The notes: generated by a model from the sequence alone, not told the origin. 64,000 bases of DNA from Anaerocolumna sp. AGMB13020 (GCF_033100115.1 NZ_CP136910.1:5162001-5226000); one strand, 5' to 3'; positions 44,886 through 54,129 are shown, counted from the first letter of the stretch. Made by a program: numbers and translations.

Positions 44886-45761
44886 TTGGACGATATGAAT
44901 GCTTTCAACAAACAGGGTCATTATAATGACGAGTCTTTAACGGATGACGAGGTTTTATCCAGTGAAGAATTTGTAGTTCCACCTTCAGGTCCCGGCAACC
45001 AGGGACCTGGCTTCGGACCGGGACCAGGTCAGAGACCAGGACCAGGGCCAAGACCACCGATGCCGGGACCAGGACCAGGGCCAAGACCACCGATGCCGGG
45101 ACCAGGACCAGGGCCGAGACCACCGATGCCGGGACCAGGACCAGGGCCAAGACCACCGATGCCGGGACCAGGACCAGGGCCGAGACCACCGATGCCGGGA
45201 CCAGGACCAGGGCCGAGACCACCGATGCCGGGACCAGGACCAGGGCCGAGACCACCGATGCCGGGACCAGGACCAGGGCCGAGACCACCGATGCCGGGAC
45301 CAGGACCAGGGCCAAGACCACCGATGCCGGGACCAGGACCAGGGCCGAGACCACCGATGCCGGGACCAGGACCAGGGCCAAGACCACCGATGCCGGGACC
45401 AGGACCAGGGCCGAGACCGCCGATGCCGGGACCAGGACCAGGGCCGAGACCACCAATGCCGGGACCAGGACCAGGGCCGAGACCACCACAGCCTATGGTA
45501 CCACCGCCTAATTTTATACCGGAACTGCCGAATAACACAGAAGGTCCGGAAGCTTTCCGATTAGGTGGACAGTTAGGTGGAGGGAACCTATGGATATGTT
45601 TGTATCGAAATACCTTTATGTGGTTGATAAACGGTAATAGTTTCTGGTTTTACCCTACCTTTATCGGAAGAAATCATGTTGAAGGCTTCCGGTGGAGAAG
45701 GAATACATGGGTTTATGAACGTATCAATTTAAGATTGATATTCTTTTTCCTTTGTTTTTAA
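44886..45761 (+). CDS. Gly/Pro/Arg-rich tandem-repeat protein with conserved C-terminal domain
   Basis: The 291-residue protein has three parts. The acidic N-terminus (about residues 1-35) reads NKQGHYNDESLTDDEVLSSE. A central array repeats the 11-residue unit GPGPGPRPPMP thirteen or more times, in near-identical 33-base DNA units. The C-terminal ~65 residues (GNLWICLYRNTFMWLINGNS and FWFYPTFIGRNHVEGFRWRR, ending in RLIFFFLCF) are aromatic and unrepeated. TTG at 44886 is chosen because GAGGAG lies eight bases upstream; an ATG at 44895 is further from it. The composition and the sigma-K-like sequence suggest a spore coat or surface protein; that is inference. The family is not recognised. Confidence 0.7.
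   Translation: MDDMNAFNKQGHYNDESLTDDEVLSSEEFVVPPSGPGNQGPGFGPGPGQRPGPGPRPPMPGPGPGPRPPMPGPGPGPRPPMPGPGPGPRPPMPGPGPGPRPPMPGPGPGPRPPMPGPGPGPRPPMPGPGPGPRPPMPGPGPGPRPPMPGPGPGPRPPMPGPGPGPRPPMPGPGPGPRPPMPGPGPGPRPPMPGPGPGPRPPQPMVPPPNFIPELPNNTEGPEAFRLGGQLGGGNLWICLYRNTFMWLINGNSFWFYPTFIGRNHVEGFRWRRNTWVYERINLRLIFFFLCF
45038..45490 (+). repeat. 33-bp tandem repeat within the Gly/Pro-rich gene
   Basis: At least thirteen 33-base units are nearly identical, differing mainly at one A/G position (ccAag or ccGag). They encode the PGPGPGPRPPM repeat and are far richer in G+C than the surrounding sequence. Confidence 0.95.
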
Positions 45762-45766
45762 ATAGT

Positions 45767-45786
45767 AGTTGGATAAACATCCAACT
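45767..45786 (+). other. Hairpin after the repeat-protein gene
   Basis: AGTTGGAT and ATCCAACT form a perfect 8-bp stem with an AAAC loop, just upstream of the stronger terminator stem. Confidence 0.5.
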
Positions 45787-45799
45787 TGTAATTCTCAAT

Positions 45800-45826
45800 A
45801 ATAGCCAGTCAATTTGACTGGCTATT
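45800..45826 (+). terminator. Terminator after the repeat-protein gene
   Basis: ATAGCCAGTCAA pairs with TTGACTGGCTAT, followed by a TTT start of a T-rich tail. Only a short tail is present, so strength is uncertain. Confidence 0.7.
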
Positions 45827-46091
45827 TGCATACTTTTGTATACGACTTTGGAACAATTGAATATAGTTATGAATTATAGCTGGATGGAAGATGTTGTAAG
45901 CTGTTTTTTCTGACGTGTTCATTATTTCACGATACAAAGAAAACCCTGTATTTTAAAGCGTTTTCACATAATGAGGAAAAGATTGGGATTCCTAATGTGT
46001 AGGTCAATAGTACTAACCCTGTTTCTTTTATTTTTCGATATAATATGATAGAATATAACAAAAGGGGTTTATGAGGGAGACTTAAACAACA

Positions 46092-47273
46092 ATGGACGAC
46101 ACCCGCAGGGAGATACTAAATAATATTCGCAGAAAAAAACGTGTCAAACGCTTAAGACAAGCGATAATCATAGCTGTAATCTGCAGCATTTTACTACCAA
46201 CAATACTTTGCGTTGTTTTATTTAATAGAATTAATACCTTAGAGAGAAAAATAAATCAGCTGGCAGCTGGAAATTCCAGTTCGCAGGAACAAGCTGAGTT
46301 AATAGAAAAAAATTTGTATTATCAGGCAGAAGATTATTCATCTTCACTTGAAGAATCGGAACAAAACAGTTATAATAAGGAAGAGATATCTGCCGCAACC
46401 AAACAAGGGGATATAGCTGCGTCTGAAAATACTGCAGGCATTTTTGCCACGAAGGCTGATAACAAAGCAATAGACAGCAATTATGCAGCAGGAGCAGAGA
46501 CGACAGAAAAGCCCTCCGGAAGCAATACTTCGACTAAAAATACCGGTAAAGAGATCACTGAGAATCAGGGAAGCAATATACGAACTGATGAGGTTAAGGT
46601 TAGTGAAAAGGACAGGAAAAAGTATGCAGGGAAAGAAGTATACCTGACTTTTGACGATGGCCCCAGTAGCAATACCAGTGAGATATTAGATCTTTTAGCT
46701 GAGTACCAAGTTAAGGCAACCTTTTTTGTAATTGGTAAGACAGATGAACAATCCCAAGAATTATATAGGAGAATAGTCGAGGAAGGGCATTCCATAGGTA
46801 TGCACTCCTATTCGCATGACTATAAACAGATATATAAATCTCAGAAAGCTTTTGAGACTGATTATAAACAAATAAAGAAATTGATATATGATACAACCGG
46901 CGTAATGACAGATTTATACCGTTTTCCCGGTGGAAGCGGGAATACAGTCAGCGGTGCAGATATGTCCATCTTTATTCGTTTTCTTGGCAAGGAAAAAGTT
47001 AATTATTACGATTGGAATGTTGCAAGTGGTGATGCGACAGGTGTTAATTATTCACCTGAACAATTATCCGAAAATGTTCTTGAGGGTATTGCAGATCATT
47101 CAAGGTCCATCGTTTTATTACATGATACAGATAAGAAGGGGAATACAGTCACATCCCTTAAAACCCTGCTCAGTACGCTCACGCAATGTGATGCAAAGCT
47201 TCTGAAATTAGATAATACTGTTAAACCTATACAACAAGTTAGGAGTAGTTCATCAGAACTTAACAATAAGTAA
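46092..47273 (+). CDS. Polysaccharide deacetylase family protein (CE4)
   Basis: The 393-residue protein has a short basic cytoplasmic N-terminus, one membrane segment (IIAVICSILLPTILCVVLF) and a Ser/Asn/Glu-rich extracytoplasmic spacer of about 120 residues. The NodB domain begins at about residue 180. Metal and catalytic motifs are TFDDGPSS (about residue 186), HSYSHDY (about 238), RFPGGSGN and VLLHD, all intact. Such enzymes remove N-acetyl groups from peptidoglycan or other polysaccharides, often to modify the wall or during sporulation; the exact target is not shown. The gene is followed 20 bases later by a bactofilin, possibly in one transcript. Confidence 0.88.
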   Translation: MDDTRREILNNIRRKKRVKRLRQAIIIAVICSILLPTILCVVLFNRINTLERKINQLAAGNSSSQEQAELIEKNLYYQAEDYSSSLEESEQNSYNKEEISAATKQGDIAASENTAGIFATKADNKAIDSNYAAGAETTEKPSGSNTSTKNTGKEITENQGSNIRTDEVKVSEKDRKKYAGKEVYLTFDDGPSSNTSEILDLLAEYQVKATFFVIGKTDEQSQELYRRIVEEGHSIGMHSYSHDYKQIYKSQKAFETDYKQIKKLIYDTTGVMTDLYRFPGGSGNTVSGADMSIFIRFLGKEKVNYYDWNVASGDATGVNYSPEQLSENVLEGIADHSRSIVLLHDTDKKGNTVTSLKTLLSTLTQCDAKLLKLDNTVKPIQQVRSSSSELNNK

Positions 47274-47293
47274 TTACATAGGAGGAATCTTAA

Positions 47294-48070
47294 ATGGGCT
47301 TTTTTAAAGATTTTAAAGATGATTTATCACAGGCAGTGAATGAACTGTTACCGGAAGAAGTTTTAGAAAGTGAGAAAGAAGGAAATACTTCAGGAGAGAA
47401 GGACAATGTTCTGAGGGTTGAAGGCGAAGAATCTGTTGCAGCAACCGAAAGTGATGTACAGGCAGATACCAGTACAGATTCAGTTGAAACAAGCGAAGAA
47501 GACAATGTTGATAAAGAATTACTAGAAGCTTTGTTGACAAACGAAACTGATGTAGAAGAAGTGAAGAGCCAGGAACTTGCAGCAGCTTTAGAAGAAGAGG
47601 AAAAGGAAGACCAGGATACCGCAAATGCTGATGAGGTAACAGTTATTGCTAAAAGCACTGTAATAAGCGGTAACTTGAGCACAGATGGTTCTCTTGAAGT
47701 AATCGGAACAATTAAAGGTGATATTGACTGTAAAGGTAAATTGTCAGTAATTGGTAAAGTTACTGGTAATTGTTCGGCAGCAGAAGTATATATTGGGGCA
47801 AAACGATTCGAAGGCGCTATCAGCAGTGAAGGTAATGTAAGAATCGGACTCGGTACAGTAATCATCGGCGATGTACTTGGTACAGAGTGCTACATAGCCG
47901 GTGCGGTGAAAGGTGATGTGGATATTAATGGTCCTGTCGTAATTGATTCCTCCGCTGTTATTAAAGGAAACATCAAAGCTGCTTCCATCCAGATTAATAC
48001 TGGAGCTGTAATCGATGGATTCTGCTCACTGTCTTATGCGTCCGTTAATATTGATAATATTTTTGAATAA
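47294..48070 (+). CDS. Bactofilin family cytoskeletal protein
   Basis: The 258-residue protein has an acidic, Glu-rich N-terminal region (residues 1-110) and a C-terminal bactofilin domain (about 115-245). The repeating hydrophobic-glycine pattern of a right-handed beta helix is clear in VISGNLSTDGSLEVIGTIKG, GKLSVIGKVTGNCSA and VIDSSAVIKGNIKAA. Bactofilins polymerise without nucleotides into membrane-associated filaments linked to wall remodelling. An N-terminal MGFFKDFKDDL amphipathic segment could bind the membrane. GGAGG precedes the ATG, and pyrH starts 15 bases after the stop. Its closeness to a polysaccharide deacetylase supports a wall-related task. Confidence 0.9.
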   Translation: MGFFKDFKDDLSQAVNELLPEEVLESEKEGNTSGEKDNVLRVEGEESVAATESDVQADTSTDSVETSEEDNVDKELLEALLTNETDVEEVKSQELAAALEEEEKEDQDTANADEVTVIAKSTVISGNLSTDGSLEVIGTIKGDIDCKGKLSVIGKVTGNCSAAEVYIGAKRFEGAISSEGNVRIGLGTVIIGDVLGTECYIAGAVKGDVDINGPVVIDSSAVIKGNIKAASIQINTGAVIDGFCSLSYASVNIDNIFE

Positions 48071-48085
48071 CTGGAGGTATATTAA

Positions 48086-48790
48086 ATGAACAGATATAAA
48101 AGAGTCTTACTGAAATTAAGCGGAGAGGCTCTGGCCGGCGATAATAAAACTGGGTTTGATGAAGCTACCTGTATAAAGGTTGCTAATCAGGTAAAACAAC
48201 TGGTGCAGGAAGGCATCCAGGTTGGTATTGTCATTGGTGGAGGTAACTTCTGGAGAGGAAGAACCAGTGAAACAATTGACCGTACAAAAGCTGATCAGAT
48301 AGGTATGCTGGCAACTGTTATGAATTGTATCTATGTTTCGGAAATCTTCCGGTTTGTAGGAATGAAGACTCAGATACTTACACCTTTTGAATGTGGTTCA
48401 ATGACAAAGATTTTTTCCAAGGACAGAGCAAATAAATATCTGGACAAAGGTATGGTTGTTTTTCTTGCTGGTGGTATAGGACATCCATATTTTTCAACAG
48501 ATACCGGTGTAGTATTACGTGCGGTTGAATTGGAAGCCGATATCATTTTAATGGCAAAAGCAGTGGATGGTGTTTATGACAGTGATCCGAGAACGAATCC
48601 TGATGCAAGGAAGTATGACGAGATCAGCATTCAGGAGGCTCTGGATAAAAAACTTGCTGTTGTGGATTTATCGGCAACCGTATTGAGCTTGGAAAATAAA
48701 ATGCCTATGCTTGTGTTTGCTTTAGAAAAAGAAGACAGTATCATCAAAGCTGTCAGGGGTGAATCTGACGGAACAATCGTTACAGCTTAA
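48086..48790 (+). CDS. pyrH: UMP kinase
   Basis: The 234-residue enzyme phosphorylates UMP to UDP and is allosterically regulated in bacteria. It has the amino-acid-kinase fold motifs LLKLSGEALAG, VIGGGNFWRGRT, and later GMVVFLAGGIGHPYFSTDT with KAVDGVYDSDPRTNPDA, all characteristic of PyrH. A CTGGAGG ribosome binding site precedes the ATG. frr follows, as in most bacteria; the preceding bactofilin gene is close enough to share transcription. Confidence 0.97.
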   Translation: MNRYKRVLLKLSGEALAGDNKTGFDEATCIKVANQVKQLVQEGIQVGIVIGGGNFWRGRTSETIDRTKADQIGMLATVMNCIYVSEIFRFVGMKTQILTPFECGSMTKIFSKDRANKYLDKGMVVFLAGGIGHPYFSTDTGVVLRAVELEADIILMAKAVDGVYDSDPRTNPDARKYDEISIQEALDKKLAVVDLSATVLSLENKMPMLVFALEKEDSIIKAVRGESDGTIVTA

Positions 48791-48837
48791 CAGGCTGTGA
48801 ATTTAATAAAGTTATTATAATGATAGGAGATACATTT

Positions 48838-49392
48838 ATGGATGCTAGATTGGAACAATACGAAAGCAAAATGACGAAAACACTGGATAACCTGAGAGAG
48901 GAATTTTCAACAATTCGTGCAGGCAGAGCAAACCCTCATTTACTCGACAAACTTAGAGTGGACTATTATGGTACACCCTCAGCCTTGCAATCAGTAGCTA
49001 ATATCTCAGTTCCTGAACCCAGAGTCATTCAAATTCAGCCATGGGAGAGCAAATTGATAAAAGATATTGAAAAGGCTATTATTGCATCTGACTTGGGACT
49101 GACACCGAATAATGACGGAAAAGTAATCAGATTAGTATTCCCTGAACTTACTGAGGAAAGAAGAAAAGATCTGGTAAAGGATGTTAAGAAGAAATCCGAA
49201 AATGCAAAAGTTGCTATCCGTAATATCAGAAGAGATGCCAATGATACAATTAAGAAGCTGAACAAAAACAGTGAAATTTCCGAAGATGAAGTTAAGGTAT
49301 TAGAAGACAGCATTCAGAAAACCACAGATAAATTCATTGTTGATGTAGAGAAAATTACAGAAGACAAATCAAAAGAAATACTTACAGTATAA
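48838..49392 (+). CDS. frr: Ribosome recycling factor
   Basis: The protein is read from ATG 48838 (184 residues, the usual length); AGGAG at 48824-48828 serves this start, and an ATG at 48820 would overlap that site. RRF splits post-termination ribosomes with EF-G. Signature segments are LREEFSTIRAGRANPHLLD, SVPEPRVIQIQPWE, and the C-terminal helix containing KNSEISEDEVKVLEDS. It follows pyrH in the standard order. Confidence 0.97.
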   Translation: MDARLEQYESKMTKTLDNLREEFSTIRAGRANPHLLDKLRVDYYGTPSALQSVANISVPEPRVIQIQPWESKLIKDIEKAIIASDLGLTPNNDGKVIRLVFPELTEERRKDLVKDVKKKSENAKVAIRNIRRDANDTIKKLNKNSEISEDEVKVLEDSIQKTTDKFIVDVEKITEDKSKEILTV

Positions 49393-49408
49393 TAATATGA
49401 TATTGACA

Positions 49409-49480
49409 AGGACTGCTCCAAAATTCAAAGAAAACTCTTGGTAATTACAAAAGTTTCTGGATCTTTGAAGCAGTCTTTTT
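49409..49480 (+). terminator. Terminator or attenuator between frr and uppS
   Basis: GACTGCT (49411-49417) pairs with AGCAGTC (49469-49475), with inner CAAAG/CTTTG and AAAACT/AGTTT pairing and five Ts (49476-49480). The next gene's ribosome binding site follows soon, so partial read-through is likely. Confidence 0.6.
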
Positions 49481-49510
49481 CAGTTGGAGGTCTCCAAGGG
49501 GGATATTAAT

Positions 49511-50224
49511 TTGGATAATAAAATACCAAGACATGTGGCAATTATATTAGATGGAAATGGTCGTTGGGCGAAGAAAAGAATGATGCCCAGAAATTACGGT
49601 CATGTACAGGGAAGTAAAACAGTTGAAAACATTTGCGAAGAAGCATATAATATGGGAGTGGAATATCTTACTGTATATGCTTTTTCGACAGAAAACTGGA
49701 AAAGACCAAAAGAAGAAGTTGAGGCCTTGATGAAACTCCTGCGCAGTTATCTGAAGAACTGCCAGAAGACCAGCAGCAAGAATAATATGAAGGTAAGGGT
49801 GCTGGGAGAATTAAGCGGCTTGTCGGAAGAAATCAGAAAGAGCATATATGAACTGGAAGAAGTCTCTTCAAAAAATACAGGATTAAATTTCCAGGTAGCC
49901 CTTAATTATGGCGGAAGAGATGAAATCGTAAGAGCAATTAAAAAACTGGCATTGGATTGCAAGGAGAATAAGCTTGAGGTATCAAATATTGATGCGGCTT
50001 TGTTTTCGGAGTATCTGGATACCAGAGGAATACCGGATCCCGATTTGTTAATACGAACCAGTGGTGAAACGAGGATATCCAATTTTCTTTTATGGCAGTT
50101 AGCCTATACGGAGTTTTATTTTACAGATACATTATGGCCGGATTTTAACCGGGAAGAGTTAAGAAAAGCTATCGAATATTATAGCAACAGAGATAGAAAA
50201 TACGGTGGAATTAAGGAAGATTGA
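49511..50224 (+). CDS. uppS: Undecaprenyl diphosphate synthase (isoprenyl transferase)
   Basis: The enzyme builds the C55 lipid carrier for wall synthesis. The TTG at 49511 is preferred: AAGGGGGA stands about eight bases upstream, and the protein then begins LDNKIPRHVAIILDGNGRWA, the cis-prenyltransferase opening. Its core has GHVQGSKTVENI, YLTVYAFSTENWKRP and near the end DLLIRTSGETRISNFLLWQ and TEFYFTDTLWPDF. Length is 237 residues. An in-frame TTG at 49484 lies just after the terminator tail and would add nine residues. cdsA follows 17 bases later. Confidence 0.95.
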   Translation: MDNKIPRHVAIILDGNGRWAKKRMMPRNYGHVQGSKTVENICEEAYNMGVEYLTVYAFSTENWKRPKEEVEALMKLLRSYLKNCQKTSSKNNMKVRVLGELSGLSEEIRKSIYELEEVSSKNTGLNFQVALNYGGRDEIVRAIKKLALDCKENKLEVSNIDAALFSEYLDTRGIPDPDLLIRTSGETRISNFLLWQLAYTEFYFTDTLWPDFNREELRKAIEYYSNRDRKYGGIKED

Positions 50225-50241
50225 ATACTAGGAGGTAACAC

Positions 50242-51039
50242 ATGTTTTGGGTAAGATTTCGCAGTTCGGTCATACTAATGGTTATAACCCTGGCGGTAAT
50301 CCTATTGGGAGGAGATGCATTATTTGCTGTGGTTCTAGCCATATCTATCGTCGGTATGACTGAGTTGTATAAAACAGTGAACCTTCAAAAGTCGCCCATA
50401 GGATTTACCGGTTATGGGGCGGCATTCTTGTATTTTATTTTGATACGTTTTGGTTTGGATGAATACCAACCCTTTTTGTTTATTGGCTTTTTATTGGCCT
50501 TGATGTTGGTATATGTATTTTCTTATCCAAAGTTCCGTACAGAAGAAATTACTATAGCATTCTTTGGATTATTCTATGTAGCCGTTATGCTAAGTTATAT
50601 ATACCAGGTACGAATTGCTGAGAACGGATTTTATCTGGTATGGCTTATATTTATTGGTGCATGGGGATCTGATACCTGCGCATATTGTGTGGGGATGTTA
50701 TTTGGAAAACATAAAGGTTTTATGAAGTTAAGCCCTAAAAAGTCGATTGAGGGCTGCATTGGAGGTGTACTGGGAGCTGCATTACTGGGAGCCCTGTATG
50801 CATTAATCATAAAAAATCGTTTGGGGAATTTCGAAAATCCCTGGCTTACCTTTGCGTTAATCTCCGGTGCTGCAAGCATTATCTCACAATTAGGAGATTT
50901 GGCGGCTTCGGCAATTAAGAGAAACCATGATATCAAAGATTATGGAACACTAATACCAGGACATGGCGGGATTTTAGATCGTTTTGACAGTATTATTTTT
51001 GTGGCTCCCATAGTATATTTTCTCTCAGTAATAGTGTAG
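50242..51039 (+). CDS. cdsA: Phosphatidate cytidylyltransferase
   Basis: The 265-residue integral membrane protein makes CDP-diacylglycerol from phosphatidate and CTP, the first committed step of phospholipid synthesis. It has about seven or eight membrane segments. The C-terminal CDS signature SAIKRNHDIKDYGTLIPGHG with GGILDRFDS is complete. AGGAGG precedes the ATG. It is the third gene of pyrH-frr-uppS-cdsA; downstream, a triplicated repeat separates it from dxr. Confidence 0.95.
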   Translation: MFWVRFRSSVILMVITLAVILLGGDALFAVVLAISIVGMTELYKTVNLQKSPIGFTGYGAAFLYFILIRFGLDEYQPFLFIGFLLALMLVYVFSYPKFRTEEITIAFFGLFYVAVMLSYIYQVRIAENGFYLVWLIFIGAWGSDTCAYCVGMLFGKHKGFMKLSPKKSIEGCIGGVLGAALLGALYALIIKNRLGNFENPWLTFALISGAASIISQLGDLAASAIKRNHDIKDYGTLIPGHGGILDRFDSIIFVAPIVYFLSVIV

Positions 51040-51065
51040 CTATGAGCGCTTCCAAAGGCAGGCTT

Positions 51066-51355
51066 GAAACAAAAGCATGTTTCTATAATCGGATGGGCGG
51101 CAGCAAAGAGAGCTGCCTTTTATCGGAAATTTAAGATGCAATTTCCGATAAGTTATATTATAGAAACAAAAGCAAGTTTCTATAATCGATTGACGGCAGC
51201 AAAGAGAGCTGCCTTTTATCGGAAATTTAAGATGCAATTTCCGATAAGTTATATTATAGAAACAAAAGCATGTTTCTATAATCGGATGGGCGGCAGCAAA
51301 GAGAGCTGCCTTTTATCGGAAATTTAAGATGCAATTTCCGATAAGTTATATTATA
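51066..51355 (+). repeat. Triplicated 97-bp hairpin repeat
   Basis: Three head-to-tail copies (starting 51066, 51163, 51259; the middle one 96 bases) lie between cdsA and dxr. Each copy contains three stems: GAAAC/GTTTC, GGCAGC/GCTGCC and TATCGGAAATT/AATTTCCGATA. Copies 1 and 3 are almost identical; copy 2 differs in the linker. Nothing protein-coding is present. Confidence 0.95.
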
Positions 51356-51400
51356 ATAAACATCAGCAGGTATAAAACAACTGTAATGAAAGAGGTTATC

Positions 51401-52549
51401 ATGAAGTATATATCCATTCTGGGGTCAACAGGGTCAGTCGGAACACAAACACTGGAGGTGGTTCGAGAGAATCCAGATATAAAGGTAGTTGCCCTGGCAG
51501 CTAACAGCAGCATTACCTTGCTGGAGGAACAGATCAGAGAATTTGCCCCTTCCCTAGTGGCGGTGTATGACGAAGCCTTAGCGAAGGAGCTGGCAAGCCG
51601 AGTGAAGGATACGAAGGTGTCCATTCTTGCGGGTATGGATGGACTGATAGCATGCAGTACAATAGCAGAAGCTGAAATTGTTGTAACAGCTTTGGTGGGT
51701 ATGATTGGAATAACTCCCACCATCGAAGCCATTAAGGCTGGAAAGGATATTGCCCTTGCCAATAAGGAGACACTTGTTACGGCTGGCCATATCATAATGC
51801 CTTTGGCAAAAAGTTGTAATGTACATATCCTACCTGTTGACAGTGAACATTCTGCCATATTCCAGGCCTTAAACGGTGAAGGAAATAATGCAGTTGAACG
51901 TATTATCCTGACTGCCTCCGGCGGACCTTTTCGAGGAAAAAAGAAAGAAGACTTAAAAAATATCCAGGTGGAAGATGCTTTGAAGCATCCTAACTGGACG
52001 ATGGGCAGAAAGATTACCATTGATTCTTCAACTATGGTAAATAAAGGTCTTGAGGTAATAGAAGCAAGATGGTTATTTGATGTGGAATTGGAGAAAATAC
52101 AAGTAGTTATACAACCACAGAGTATTATTCATTCCGCAGTTGAATTTATGGACGGCAGTATAATTGCACAGATGGGAATGCCTGATATGAAACTGCCGAT
52201 TCAATATGCTCTTTTTTATCCTTTTAGACGTCAGCTTAAAGGAGAACGGCTGGATTTGTTTAAACTGGGAAGACTTGATTTTTATGAGCCGGATTACGAA
52301 ACCTTTGAGGGACTTAAACTGGCTTACAAGGCAGCCAAAACAGGGGGAAGCATGCCAACTGTATACAATGCGGCCAATGAATTTGCAGTTGCCAGATTTT
52401 TGAACAGAGAAATAGCTTATATGGATATAACAGATTTTATCAGAGAAGCTATGGAAGCTCATCGGTTCAGGGAAAATCCTGACGTTAATGAGATTCTGTC
52501 CACTGAAGCAGAGACTTATGAATTCCTGAAACACAGAATGCATAAATAG
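51401..52549 (+). CDS. dxr: 1-deoxy-D-xylulose 5-phosphate reductoisomerase
   Basis: The enzyme converts DXP to MEP in the non-mevalonate isoprenoid pathway using NADPH and a divalent metal. The ATG at 51401 is chosen (382 residues); AAAGAGG stands about six bases before it, and earlier in-frame codons lie inside a repeat. Motifs in order: the NADPH-binding GSTGSVGTQTLEV, DSEHSAIFQAL, ASGGPFRG, PNWTMGRKITIDSSTMVNKG and C-terminal NAANEFAVARFL. It is followed by rseP, the usual arrangement. Confidence 0.96.
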   Translation: MKYISILGSTGSVGTQTLEVVRENPDIKVVALAANSSITLLEEQIREFAPSLVAVYDEALAKELASRVKDTKVSILAGMDGLIACSTIAEAEIVVTALVGMIGITPTIEAIKAGKDIALANKETLVTAGHIIMPLAKSCNVHILPVDSEHSAIFQALNGEGNNAVERIILTASGGPFRGKKKEDLKNIQVEDALKHPNWTMGRKITIDSSTMVNKGLEVIEARWLFDVELEKIQVVIQPQSIIHSAVEFMDGSIIAQMGMPDMKLPIQYALFYPFRRQLKGERLDLFKLGRLDFYEPDYETFEGLKLAYKAAKTGGSMPTVYNAANEFAVARFLNREIAYMDITDFIREAMEAHRFRENPDVNEILSTEAETYEFLKHRMHK

Positions 52550-52624
52550 ATAAGACAAAAATTAATCATTTTCTGATACAGTCAACAATAAATATGGTGT
52601 AAGCACACTTAGTTAGGAGTAAGC

Positions 52625-53974
52625 ATGAACATAATTATAGCAATAGTAGTATTCAGTGTCTTGATTGTTATCCATGAGCTCGGACATTTTTTGCTGGCAA
52701 AATCTAATGGTATTTATGTTACAGAATTTTCAATCGGTATGGGACCAAGAATTCTGTCAATGGTTAAGACACCAAAAGGTTACCGATTGAGAGGGCTTCT
52801 GTCACCTGGTGATTTTGCCGCAGCCAACAGGGAGCTGGAAGCAACAATCTATTCCATAAAGATTCTTCCTATCGGTGGATCTTGTATGATGCTTGGAGAA
52901 GACGATACCGTAGAGGATGAGAGAGCTTTTAATAAGAAAGGTGTTTGGGCAAGAATATCCGTTATTCTGGCTGGACCTATCTTCAATTTTATTTTAGCTT
53001 TTATCCTTGCTTTGATTATTGTGGGGATGCAGGGATATGACCCTGCCAAAATTGCAGCTGTTAAAACACCTGCAGCAGAAGCCGGATTGCAGGAAGGTGA
53101 TGTAATCACTAAGATCAATGGCAAGAATATAGACCTGTCAAGAGAGCTTAGGATGTATCTGTATGTGAATCCTCTTAGTGAAGCAGGAGTCGACATAACC
53201 TATCAAAGAGACGGAGAGGTTCATAAAACTACGGTGGACCCTGTTTTTGTAAAGACCTATATGCTGGGATTTTATTATGCAGACGGTACCAAACCCATGA
53301 TAAGAGAACTGATGGAAGGCTATCCAATGGAGAAGGCTGGATTTAAAGCAGGGGATGTCATCACTGGTATTAATGGAGTAGCTGTTGCTACAAGAGATGA
53401 ATTAATGGCATACCTGAAAGAAAATCCTCTATCAGATAAAGCAATTACCGTTTCGTTTTTACGAGATGGTGCTGAGAATACCGTTTCAGTTACTCCGGAG
53501 CTCTCAGGACAGGGATATGACCTTGGCCTTTCTTTAGATAGCAGCATAGTTAAGGTTAGTGGTCTGGATGTTATCAAATACAGTTATATAGAAGTGAAGT
53601 ATTCGATTGTCAGTACCATTGATAGCATTGGTTTGCTGATCAGGCAAAAAGTATCGGCTGATGAGCTGGCAGGTCCCGTTGGCATTGTTGGTATGATAGG
53701 TGACATCGTACAAGGTACAAAAGACAGCGGTTTCACAGCAGTCTTTTTAAGTCTGGCAAGTTTTAGTATTCTTCTTAGCGCTAACCTAGGTGTTATGAAT
53801 CTTCTGCCTATTCCGGCCCTGGATGGTGGCAGACTGGTATTCCTGCTGATTGAAGTATTCAGAGGAAAACCGATAGACCAGACCAAAGAAGGAATCGTGC
53901 ATATGATTGGTTTCATAGCTTTGATGATTCTTATGGTATTTGTAGTATTTAATGATTTAAGCCGTATATTCTAA
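52625..53974 (+). CDS. rseP: RIP metalloprotease RseP (site-2 protease family)
   Basis: The 449-residue intramembrane protease cuts membrane-spanning anti-sigma factors and signal peptide remnants. Its first helix carries the zinc motif HELGHFLLAK (about residue 17), and a late NLLPIPALDGGRLVFL supplies the third ligand. Two PDZ-like segments lie between them: GLQEGDVITKINGK (about residue 155) and GFKAGDVITGINGV (about 240). Many Firmicute members have one, so the doubled PDZ resembles the Gram-negative form. A terminator follows. Confidence 0.93.
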   Translation: MNIIIAIVVFSVLIVIHELGHFLLAKSNGIYVTEFSIGMGPRILSMVKTPKGYRLRGLLSPGDFAAANRELEATIYSIKILPIGGSCMMLGEDDTVEDERAFNKKGVWARISVILAGPIFNFILAFILALIIVGMQGYDPAKIAAVKTPAAEAGLQEGDVITKINGKNIDLSRELRMYLYVNPLSEAGVDITYQRDGEVHKTTVDPVFVKTYMLGFYYADGTKPMIRELMEGYPMEKAGFKAGDVITGINGVAVATRDELMAYLKENPLSDKAITVSFLRDGAENTVSVTPELSGQGYDLGLSLDSSIVKVSGLDVIKYSYIEVKYSIVSTIDSIGLLIRQKVSADELAGPVGIVGMIGDIVQGTKDSGFTAVFLSLASFSILLSANLGVMNLLPIPALDGGRLVFLLIEVFRGKPIDQTKEGIVHMIGFIALMILMVFVVFNDLSRIF

Positions 53975-54023
53975 TTATTAGGATCTGCAACTAGTACAGC
54001 AGTAGATCATGGTTGAATTTTAG

Positions 54024-54062
54024 AAGGGCTGCTGCTGATACAATTTGCAGCAGCCCTTTTTT
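54024..54062 (+). terminator. Terminator after rseP
   Basis: AAGGGCTGCTGC pairs perfectly with GCAGCAGCCCTT around a short loop, and the T-run continues to 54062. Confidence 0.9.
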
Positions 54063-54129
54063 GTGGTAGCTTAAGTCTGTCCAGCATATGTTAAAGAGGG
54101 GGATAGCATAATTTGGACTTCTGTAAGAC

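Noticed and set aside
44905..45538. Long reverse-strand frames opposite the Gly/Pro-rich gene
   Set aside because: A 33-bp repeat keeps several frames open at once; these encode only Val/Leu/Ala- or Gly/Pro-rich repeats and lack ribosome binding sites.
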